From Candidatus Hydrogenedentota bacterium (GTDB taxonomy: Bacteria > Hydrogenedentota > Hydrogenedentia > Hydrogenedentales > CAITNO01), in contig CAITNO010000042.1 of NCBI GenBank assembly GCA_903893795.1, positions 39,035-103,034 on the forward strand: 64,000 nt of DNA, in the 5' to 3' direction. The notes under the pieces were generated by a model. The model saw only the letters and a program-made list of their open reading frames with translations, searched no databases and was not told the origin of the DNA. Positions 8,760-15,236 of this stretch are shown one piece after another (the stretch's first letter is position 1; each line of letters begins with the position of its first letter). The position numbers were made by a program, and so were the translations under genes.

Positions 8760-9053
8760 ATGGCAAGGATTAAACTTCTGTCCCAAAAACAGCCCGTTGC
8801 GGATTTCTCGGTACAGGGTGCTGTTGTCACCATTCGCGGGCTGGCCATTGACTGCGCAGCCTACTACGCGTCAAACACGCGCAGCGTGGAAGTTCGCTCC
8901 AACGAAAGCGGTGAAACCGTCATCGGCGGAAACGGTCTTTATCTGGCCGTTATTGAGATTCCCGGACAGCGCTTTGAGGAAAGTGAAAACGGTCAGGTCC
9001 TTCTTCCCATGGACCCGAACGCCATCCTGATTCAACTGTGGCCCGCGGCCTAA
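8760..9053 (+). CDS. Small phage protein of the fibre module, unknown
   Basis: This 97-residue protein starts at the ATG at 8760, preceded by a strong TAGGAGG at 8749-8755. A longer reading overlaps the fibre gene and has no ribosome site. The protein is predicted all-strand (QPVADFSVQGAVVTIRGLAI, then TRSVEVRSN) with no cysteine pair and no signal. Its place between a fibre and the tip proteins suggests a connector or capping protein. No family recognised. Confidence 0.65.
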   Translation: MARIKLLSQKQPVADFSVQGAVVTIRGLAIDCAAYYASNTRSVEVRSNESGETVIGGNGLYLAVIEIPGQRFEESENGQVLLPMDPNAILIQLWPAA

Positions 9054-9066
9054 AGGGACTATCACC

Positions 9067-10164
9067 ATGACTACGGTATTTGTGAAGGATGATCTTCGGG
9101 CATCCGTCGAGGGGGCCACTGGCGGGCAATGCACAGTGCTGTATTCGCAGCAGGGCATGCCCAGCTACTTTCATGTGTTTCCCAAGTTCAATATCGAGGA
9201 CATTGACCCAGACTTTGGGTCCGGTCCGCATCCGGCTTTCATTGTCAACGGACAGGAGGTTTCCCAACTGTTCGTCGGTATGTTTCAGGGCGTCGTCAGA
9301 AACGGAGAACTGCTGTCACTTCCGCAATTGATGCCAAATACGGGGATGACGCTTGAGAGCGCTGCGACCGCTGCCCGTACTTGTGGCGCCGGTTACCACG
9401 TGATGACGAACGCCGAATGGGCGGCGATTGCAATGTGGTGCATGGTAAACGAATTTCTCCCCTCCGGAAATGGCGACTGGGGCAGGAACTATTCCGCGCC
9501 CTTCGAGACCGGTGTTCGTGCAGACGGGCTCAACCCCGGTGATGACGGCGGCAATGGAATTACGCTTACCGGATCCGGACCCATCTCTTGGCGGCACAAC
9601 AACAAGTCCACCGGCATCGCCGACCTGGTCGGCAATGTCCGTGAATGGGTCTCCGGCGTCCGTCTGGTTGACGGCGAACTCCAGATCTTCGAAAACAACG
9701 ATGCAGCCTCGCACCAGGGGGCATTTGGTTCTGCCGGTGCCTGGAAAGCCATCAGTTTTGCCACGGGCGCCCTTGTATCCCCCGGAACGACCGGCACAGT
9801 GAAACTCGATTCGAACTATGCCGTGTCCGGGGCGCCGCCGCAGAACGTCGGTCCTTTCGCCTGGGCGAACACCATCACCAACCACCTCGGTCCCAACGGC
9901 AGCACCAGTGAACTTGATTTCAACGGCATGGAATTCGCCGATATTCCTGATGCGGGGCCTGCGCTGCTCAAGACGCTTGGCTTGGTCCCGGTTGCTTCCG
10001 GTTTCTTCTTGGGCAACGCCTACATGAGGAACTACGGGACGCGCTATTTTTCGCGTGGCGAGCGCTACCTTGCCCACGCGCCCGTTGGCGTTTTTGGTAT
10101 GGCCGCAGTCGATGTCATTGCAAACACCCACTACTACACCGGCGCCCGCGTGGTGAAATACTAA
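9067..10164 (+). CDS. Phage tail-tip adhesin with FGE/C-type-lectin-like fold, copy 1
   Basis: This 365-residue protein has a strand-rich N-terminal domain (about 1-95) with FVKDDLRASVEGATGGQCTV. A formylglycine-generating-enzyme-like domain follows, with YHVMTNAEWAAIAMWC, SWRHNNKSTGIADLVGNVRE and a C-terminal YMRNYGTRYFSRGERY that ends in ARVVKY. This is the layout of phage variable proteins whose last ~50 residues form the receptor-binding face of a C-type-lectin fold. A catalytic sulfatase-modifying role is not supported. It is followed three bases later by a close paralogue. Confidence 0.75.
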   Translation: MTTVFVKDDLRASVEGATGGQCTVLYSQQGMPSYFHVFPKFNIEDIDPDFGSGPHPAFIVNGQEVSQLFVGMFQGVVRNGELLSLPQLMPNTGMTLESAATAARTCGAGYHVMTNAEWAAIAMWCMVNEFLPSGNGDWGRNYSAPFETGVRADGLNPGDDGGNGITLTGSGPISWRHNNKSTGIADLVGNVREWVSGVRLVDGELQIFENNDAASHQGAFGSAGAWKAISFATGALVSPGTTGTVKLDSNYAVSGAPPQNVGPFAWANTITNHLGPNGSTSELDFNGMEFADIPDAGPALLKTLGLVPVASGFFLGNAYMRNYGTRYFSRGERYLAHAPVGVFGMAAVDVIANTHYYTGARVVKY

Positions 10165-10167
10165 GGC

Positions 10168-11250
10168 ATGACCACGGTATTTGTCAGAGACAGTCTTCGG
10201 GCATCCGTTGAAGCATCAACGGGTGGCCAGTGTACTGTGCTGCGCTCGCGCTCTGGAATCCCGTCTCATTTCTTTGTCCTGCCGAAGTTCAATCTGGAGG
10301 ACATTGACCCGGCGCTGGGCAGTGGACCACACCCGGCATTCATCATAAATGGACGCACCGAGGCAAGGTTGTTTATTGGCCAATACCAAGGCAGTCTTCT
10401 GAACAGTCCCGAAGTTCCGGGGTATTATGAACTCGCTTCGTTGCCCGGAATAGCTCCGGCGCTGTTCGCTATTTCCGGTGCCGATAGCACATCTCAACCC
10501 CCGGCTATGTTGTATGCCGGAAACACCGGTCCTGGCGCGCATGTGATGACCAATATGGAATGGTCCGCCGTGGCCATGTGGTGTCAGAAGAACGGTTTGA
10601 TCCCGCATGGAAACACGGCGTCAGGAAAAGACGTTTTAGCTCGCCATGAACATGGCATACTTGCCGACGTGTTTGGTCGGGTGCGGACTGGAACCGGACC
10701 AGCCTCTTGGCGGCATAACCAACAAGAGACTGGTGTTTGTGACCTGGTCGGAAACAACTGGGAATGGGTTCTCGGCCTCAGGTTGGTGCAGGGGGAAATT
10801 CAAGTCTGTCAGGACAACGATTCCGCCGATTGGACCTCTGGTGTCTATGGCGAAAAACCATGGAAAGCCGTCAATTTCTCATCGGGCGCACTGGTCACTC
10901 CTGGAGGCTCTGGAACCACGAAGCTGGACTCGACCGCCACATCTGGCGGAACACCCATGGAGGATAAGGGAGCGTTCGTTTTCAGCGCAACCAGGGCACA
11001 TAATCTTGAGGGTCTCAACCAGTACAACTTCATGAACATTTCGGCAGTGAGCACGGGTTCGAATATTCTGAAAGTGCTGGGTTTGGCACCGCCGATAGCA
11101 GGCTCCGTAGGGGGAGTGTGGGCCCGCAATTACGGCACCCAGCACGCCGTTCGCGGCGGCGCATATTACACAGGTACCAATGCCAGCCTATGGGCATTGT
11201 CCCTGTCCGGACCAGGCGGGTCTTCAGCGGTAAGACTTGTCAGATATTAA
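10168..11250 (+). CDS. Phage tail-tip adhesin with FGE/C-type-lectin-like fold, copy 2
   Basis: This 360-residue paralogue of the preceding gene shares the opening (MTTVFVRDSLRASVEASTGG), FNLEDIDPALGSGPHPAF, VMTNMEWSAVAMWC, ASWRHNQQETGVCDLVGNNW and a C-terminal RNYGTQHAVRGGAYYTGTN region ending in AVRLVRY. The RGG-x-x-x-x-G-x-N segment with alternating hydrophobics closely resembles the variable region of diversity-generating-retroelement targets. The copies differ most in the last ~45 codons, the presumed binding face. It is the last gene of the prophage. Its TAA at 11248-11250 abuts the end array. Confidence 0.75.
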   Translation: MTTVFVRDSLRASVEASTGGQCTVLRSRSGIPSHFFVLPKFNLEDIDPALGSGPHPAFIINGRTEARLFIGQYQGSLLNSPEVPGYYELASLPGIAPALFAISGADSTSQPPAMLYAGNTGPGAHVMTNMEWSAVAMWCQKNGLIPHGNTASGKDVLARHEHGILADVFGRVRTGTGPASWRHNQQETGVCDLVGNNWEWVLGLRLVQGEIQVCQDNDSADWTSGVYGEKPWKAVNFSSGALVTPGGSGTTKLDSTATSGGTPMEDKGAFVFSATRAHNLEGLNQYNFMNISAVSTGSNILKVLGLAPPIAGSVGGVWARNYGTQHAVRGGAYYTGTNASLWALSLSGPGGSSAVRLVRY

Positions 11251-11340
11251 TCCCTCACTAATCGCATTAACCGCACTTTAGAACCAGATTTAACCCCGGT
11301 TACACCCACCTTTTACGCCCGTTTTACCCCCACTTTTATA
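11248..11340 (+). repeat. Array of TTTTA/CCC motifs with ~11-bp spacing at the prophage end
   Basis: TA steps followed by a C-run recur at 11248, 11259, 11268, 11279, 11291, 11301, 11314, 11325 and 11337, a spacing of 9-13 bases (mean about 11). The best units are TTTTACGCCC (11311-11320) and TTTTACCCC (11322-11330). Regular spacing near one helical turn places the A/T tracts on one face of the DNA, as in bent or protein-wrapped transposon ends. Confidence 0.6.
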
Positions 11341-12568
11341 CCTGTTTGACTGGCAAAAAGAACCTGTTTGACTGGCAACTTACAGCCAGTTCATAGCCGG
11401 CTTCGGTGTGGGGCATGCCCACCCCCTCCCTTTCCTGGATGAGCAGTTCGATCCCGGTCGCTTCAGGGTCGGTCTGTGCGTAGTGGTGCGGCAGGATCTC
11501 AAACAGCGCGATGCGTCCGACGTCATGGAGAAGCCCGGCCGTGTAGAAATCTTCCAGCCTTCCCAATCCGCAGCGGTCTGCCAGCAGGGAAGATGCCTTG
11601 GCACAGCACAGGGCGTCGGTCCAGTAGGTCTGGAAATGGAAATGGTCCCAATGGCCGTAAAGAAACACCGTGTCGGCGGCACTGACCAAGGTGCAGGCTT
11701 TTTCCGCACCCAGCAGCCGGACGGCCTGGCGAAGTGAGCTGATTTTCCCTGCCTGACCGAAGTTTTCTGCGTTGGCCAACGCCAGAAGCCGTGTTGCCAT
11801 GAGCGGGTCCATCATCATGGTGCGAACCAGGGTGTCCTCTTCAACGATGTCGTGGTCAATTGCGCGGCGCAGCAGGTGCATCGAGCCCGGAACCAGGGGA
11901 AGGGCCTGAATTTGCCCAATCAGCTTTATAATGTCCGGCGCGGGCACCGCGCCAAGTTCCTGCGGGGATGGCTTGGGCGGAATCGCAACCGGGGCGTCGG
12001 AGGCGGGCCCGGTCTTCCTGATTTCGCGCAGGGCGTTTTCGATGGCCCATTCAATGTCCCCCTTTTCCGCGAAGACCGGTTTTGTCCTCAATCCTGTCAG
12101 CGTGGAGATCTCCCGGACGGTGTCGTCGTCCAGTGGGCAGGCCATGGCCACCGTCAGCAGTCGCCCCAACCGGTCGATGGGCAGCGCCAGTCTTTCCTGG
12201 GCAAAATCGGCGGGCACCAGCGCGGCTACGGCCGGGTCGATGGTGTAATTGCGCAGGTTCAGGCTGGGAATGCCCGCCTGTTTCACCATGAACGAAACAA
12301 ACTTTTCGGGCCTCAAGAAACCCAGTTCGATCAGGGCATCCACGGTTCTGCCCCCGTTTGCCCGCTGATACACGATGCCCCTGCGCAGTTGGTCGCGGGT
12401 GATCAGTCCGGCTTCCAGGAAACGGCGGCTCACGGCGGCTTCCGCCAGTTGCCGTTTCCATGAGTATATTTGATCGGGACTTATGCCGTAGGCTTTGCCA
12501 AGGTCAATGAGTGGAATGTTGTCTTCCGTGTGCTGTTTGACTATTCTGACTTTTTCTGCGTTTGTCAA
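11336..12568 (-). pseudogene. HTH-MshEN-HDOD fusion protein, 3' end replaced by prophage sequence
   Basis: The remaining frame has about 410 codons. Residues about 1-45 form a transposase-like helix-turn-helix (TNAEKVRIVKQHTEDNIPL, then YGISPDQIYSWKRQL). Residues about 48-195 are a GspE N-terminal (MshEN, potentially c-di-GMP-binding) domain, and residues about 205 onward are an HDOD domain with AGLLHDVGRIALFEIL. After HTEAGYELA, where HDOD domains normally continue for another ~60 residues, the frame enters the phage end repeats and stops at 11336. The start is taken as TTG 12568, because GGAAGGAGG at 12581-12589 lies upstream of it and a TTG at 12595 lies before that site. Confidence 0.8.
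11341..11384. repeat. Two tandem 22-bp units at the prophage right end (putative transposase sites)
   Basis: The 16-base core CCTGTTTGACTGGCAA occurs at 11341-11356 and again at 11363-11378, giving a 22-bp period. Read inward from the host side, the outer unit begins TGTAAGTTGCC at 11384. Adjacent 22-bp sites and a TG terminus are the arrangement at the end of Mu-like transposable elements. The host reading frame is interrupted exactly here. Confidence 0.7.
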
Positions 12569-12755
12569 TGTGCTTCGAAGCCTCCTTCCGTTCAAGGAAC
12601 GTGGCAGGGATTATAGCACGAAGGGATGTCCTTTGACGCCGAAATGGAGGCGTGTCATACCGGCAGTCTGCGTGCAGAATATGAGCTTGGGCGATTACCG
12701 GAGGGCGGGGGGATAACATGGGGATTGAGTCTTGATACGGACAGGAGATGACACG
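12569..12755. other. Divergent intergenic region between the HDOD gene and thiD
   Basis: The region holds the minus-strand extended -10 element and ribosome site of the HDOD gene. On the thiD side a GGAG ribosome site is clear, but no convincing -35/-10 pair and no THI box are visible. Confidence 0.5.
12610..12618 (-). promoter_or_regulatory. Extended -10 promoter of the HTH-MshEN-HDOD gene
   Basis: On the minus strand the sequence reads TGCTATAAT, a perfect extended -10 element. No good -35 is visible at 16-18 bp. The predicted transcript would start near 12603, leaving the GGAAGGAGG ribosome site in the leader and supporting the downstream TTG start. Confidence 0.6.
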
Positions 12756-13589
12756 ATGCGCAAGATACCGCGGATTTTGACCATTGCCGGAAGTGACAGC
12801 GGCGGCGGGGCGGGCATTCAAGCGGACCTGAAGACCATGACCGTGCTGCGGGCCTATGGCATGTCGGTGATTACCTCGATTACGGCGCAGAACACGGTGG
12901 GGGTAACCGGTATTTATGATCTCGCGCCGGAGGTGGTGGAAAGGCAACTTGATGCGGTGTTGTCCGACATTGGAGCCGATGCGGCAAAGACTGGGATGCT
13001 TTCAAGCGCGGCAATTATTGAGGTGGTGGCTGCGGCTTTGGAGCGCTATGGGGTAAGGAATCTGGTGGTTGACCCGGTGATGGTGGCCAAGAGCGGGGAT
13101 GCGCTGCTGCGGGAGGAGGCCCGGGACACGCTGAAAGCGCGCTTGCTTCCGCTGGCCACGGTTATCACGCCCAATGTGCCCGAGGCGGAGGTGCTGACGG
13201 GGCTGGAAATCCATGATGAAACGGGACTGCGTGAGGCGGCCAAGGCATTGCGGGAACTGGGCCCGGCCTATGTGCTCATTAAAGGGGGCCATCTGCACGG
13301 GGAAGAATCGACGGATTATCTCTTCGACGGGGAGACAATGCGGGCCTATTCGACGCGGCGGGTTGACACGAAGAACACTCATGGGACTGGCTGCACCCTT
13401 TCGGCGGCGATTGCCACGTGGTTGGGCTTTGGCTGCGCGGTGCCCGAAGCGGTGCGGCTGGCAAAAAACTATATTAATGGCGCGATCCTGCACAGCGACG
13501 AACTGAAAGTGGGGGCGGGCCACGGACCACTGCACCACGGATGGTGCCTATTGCCGTCTGAATCGGACGGTATTGACGGGGGTGGATGA
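12756..13589 (+). CDS. thiD: Hydroxymethylpyrimidine/phosphomethylpyrimidine kinase
   Basis: This 277-residue ribokinase-fold enzyme phosphorylates HMP and HMP-P to give HMP-PP for thiamine synthesis. Diagnostic segments are TIAGSDSGGGAGIQADLKT at residues 8-26, the substrate-contacting ITAQNT-x-GV, MVAKSGDALL, PNVPEAEVLTG and the anion-hole/catalytic THGTGCTLSAAIA near residue 210. The start is the ATG at 12756, with GGAG eight bases upstream. An in-frame TTG at 12732 has no site. It is alone, divergent from the HDOD gene. No thiamine riboswitch (THI box) is visible upstream. Confidence 0.95.
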   Translation: MRKIPRILTIAGSDSGGGAGIQADLKTMTVLRAYGMSVITSITAQNTVGVTGIYDLAPEVVERQLDAVLSDIGADAAKTGMLSSAAIIEVVAAALERYGVRNLVVDPVMVAKSGDALLREEARDTLKARLLPLATVITPNVPEAEVLTGLEIHDETGLREAAKALRELGPAYVLIKGGHLHGEESTDYLFDGETMRAYSTRRVDTKNTHGTGCTLSAAIATWLGFGCAVPEAVRLAKNYINGAILHSDELKVGAGHGPLHHGWCLLPSESDGIDGGG

Positions 13590-13612
13590 AAAGTGCGCGA
13601 TTGTGTAAACTA

Positions 13613-13629
13613 TTGTCCATCTGGGACAA
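13613..13629. promoter_or_regulatory. Small inverted repeat upstream of the coiled-coil gene
   Basis: TTGTCC at 13613-13618 and GGACAA at 13624-13629 form a perfect 6-bp inverted repeat with a 5-bp centre, about 20 bp before the ATG. It could be an operator. The transcript start is unknown. Confidence 0.25.
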
Positions 13630-13647
13630 CTTTGTGAACAATAAAAT

Positions 13648-14907
13648 ATGAGTCAAGCGCTATACGACGAAAACGAACTGGAACTGTTCCGAAGCGATTC
13701 GGGTTTGGAACGGTACCGAATGCCGGTTCGTTATCCGATGCTGAACAAGCACCGGGTGATCGCGGGTGACATGCCGATGTTTGTGGTGCACAAAGCGGCC
13801 CGGCAACTGGCGCTTTGGGCTGCGCAGTGGGAACGGCGCTCCGAATTGAAACGGCGCAGGCTCGGGCTGGAGATGAATTCGAAGCGGCCCGATTTGCGGC
13901 CCATTCACAAACGAAAGATCGCCGAGAGCCGGACCGCGCTGGCGCGCGAGGAACTGGCGCCGATCATGAACCTCTTTGAGGCGGCCCTTTCCCGGCCTGT
14001 CACAGCGACGTGGAACGATTTCAAGAGCTACCCCGACTTTCCGAAGCCGCTTCCGGAACCGCCCCAATGGCCCGTTCTGCCGGAACTGCCCTCCCAGCCC
14101 CGGGAACCGCAGGCGACGGATGAGGCATTTCTGCCCCAGTTCGATTCAATTGACAAAATGGTCAAGGGGCGCCGCGAGGAGAAAGAGGCGGTCGCACGGG
14201 AGCATTTCCAGACGATACACCGGCAGTGGGATGAACTCTGCCAGCGCATCCAATACATGCACCAGGAGCAGTTGCGGCAGTACAACCAGACCCTGCAACA
14301 GATGAAACTCCAGTATGATCGGTCGGTGCAGGTCTGGCAGGAGGCGCGGCAGCGCTATTTGACGGAGCGGGAGCAGTGCCGCCCCCTCATCGATGCCAAG
14401 GGCCAGGCATGGCTGCTGGGCGAACCCTATGCCGTGATGGACTACTGCGACCTGCTGCTTTCCCAGTCGCCCTATCCGGATTTCTTCCCGCAGGCCTACG
14501 ATTTGGACTATTTCCCCAATCAGAATGGGTTGCTGATCGACTACCTGCTGCCGCCCCTGCGCGTGCTGCCCCGCCTGGCATCGGTGGAGTATGTCGAGGC
14601 GAAGGATTCCTTCCGCGAGGTCCTGCTGACCGACGAGCAGCGCAATGAAATCTATGCGGACCTGCTGTACGAACTGCCGGTGCGCACCCTCTATGAAATT
14701 TTCAGCGGGGACAAGGCCAACGCCGTTCAATATGTGCGCTTTCACGGCTACATCTTTGTTGACGAGCACCCGACCGGCAACACCGCTCCCGCCTGCATCC
14801 TTTCGATGGAAACTTCCAAGGCCGAATTCCTGGGCATGGATCTGGCGTCCCTCGGGGCGGCCGAATGCTTTGAACGCAATGGCGGCCAGTTCCACAGCAC
14901 CTGGTAA
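13648..14907 (+). CDS. Coiled-coil protein with Mrr-associated C-terminal domain, no nuclease
   Basis: The middle (about residues 165-240) of this 419-residue protein is a long charged coiled coil. A proline-rich linker (FPKPLPEPPQWPVLPELP) precedes it. The last ~150 residues (from LPPLRVLPRLASVEYVEAKD through LPVRTLYEIFSGDKANAVQY to ACILSMETSKAEFLGMDLAS and AAECFER) resemble the domain that precedes the Mrr-type endonuclease in some restriction-like proteins. In those proteins the sequence continues through a Cys-Phe-Lys-Ala-Leu segment into the catalytic domain. Here it stops just after Cys-Phe, so no nuclease is present. No Shine-Dalgarno precedes the ATG. Possible defence or DNA-repair link only by that resemblance. 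Confidence 0.6.
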   Translation: MSQALYDENELELFRSDSGLERYRMPVRYPMLNKHRVIAGDMPMFVVHKAARQLALWAAQWERRSELKRRRLGLEMNSKRPDLRPIHKRKIAESRTALAREELAPIMNLFEAALSRPVTATWNDFKSYPDFPKPLPEPPQWPVLPELPSQPREPQATDEAFLPQFDSIDKMVKGRREEKEAVAREHFQTIHRQWDELCQRIQYMHQEQLRQYNQTLQQMKLQYDRSVQVWQEARQRYLTEREQCRPLIDAKGQAWLLGEPYAVMDYCDLLLSQSPYPDFFPQAYDLDYFPNQNGLLIDYLLPPLRVLPRLASVEYVEAKDSFREVLLTDEQRNEIYADLLYELPVRTLYEIFSGDKANAVQYVRFHGYIFVDEHPTGNTAPACILSMETSKAEFLGMDLASLGAAECFERNGGQFHSTW

Positions 14908-14925
14908 AGGGCACTCCGGCCCTTT
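14906..14925 (+). terminator. Weak intrinsic terminator after the coiled-coil gene
   Basis: AAAGGGC (14906-14912) pairs with GCCCTTT (14919-14925) around a 6-base loop, overlapping the stop codon. The T-run after the stem is short, so termination may be partial. Confidence 0.4.
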
Positions 14926-15236
14926 CGCTGATTCACCGCTGGGCCTCCTCACCCGCGGCAAACACCAAGATTGGGCTTGACTTGGGGCAATCTTTGGGCG
15001 ACAATTACATATTAGGTGACATTCTTGAAGACGTGAGTCACTTTTTATGCACGCGGGCAGGCAGGTGTGCGGTGTAAGAGCAGGTGTTTTCCTTTCAATT
15101 TAGGAGAGGTTTTGGGAATATTGTTGACAACAATTTTCATAAGTCCAGCAATATCAGTATGCATTCACACTATTTACATTGACAAGAACACGTTTCTCTG
15201 GTAGAGTAAATAGGAGCAGGAAAAAGGTAAAAACGG
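14926..15236 (+). promoter_or_regulatory. Promoter region of the pseudopilus cluster
   Basis: The best promoter is TTGACA at 15179-15184, a 17-bp spacer and TAGAGT at 15202-15207, giving a start near 15214. A second candidate is TTGACT at 14977-14982, 17 bp, then GACAAT at 15000-15005. A third TTGACA at 15124-15129 lacks a good -10. The rest of the ~310 bp is noticeably A/T-richer than its surroundings and holds no gene. Several potential starts suggest regulated expression of the long cluster downstream. Confidence 0.5.

Larger units (their letters stand above)
1..11384 (+). mobile_element. Right-hand part of a prophage with a P2-type contractile tail
   Basis: All genes to 11250 run on the plus strand in the order of a P2-like tail module: chaperone/GpE, tape measure, U, X, D, V, W, J, I, fibre, tip. 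Many stops and starts overlap. The right boundary is placed at 11384/11385, where a host HDOD gene on the minus strand loses its normal reading and runs into two 22-bp units sharing a 16-bp core. Read inward from the host side, the element begins TGTAAGTTGCC, and 5'-TG ends are typical of DDE-transposase elements. The left end, head genes and transposase or integrase lie outside the window, so whether the phage is intact cannot be judged. Confidence 0.85.

Noticed and set aside
9067..11250. Sulfatase-modifying (formylglycine-generating) enzyme
   Set aside because: Only the fold-type motifs match. The genes lie at the end of a phage tail module and resemble tail-tip variable proteins; no sulfatase is near.
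11251..11335. Reverse transcriptase template repeat of a diversity-generating retroelement
   Set aside because: The sequence is a short phased A/T-C array with no similarity to the C-termini of the two tip genes, and no reverse transcriptase gene follows.
12596..12755. TPP riboswitch upstream of thiD
   Set aside because: No CTGAGA-type or ACC-TGAT THI-box elements can be read in the leader.
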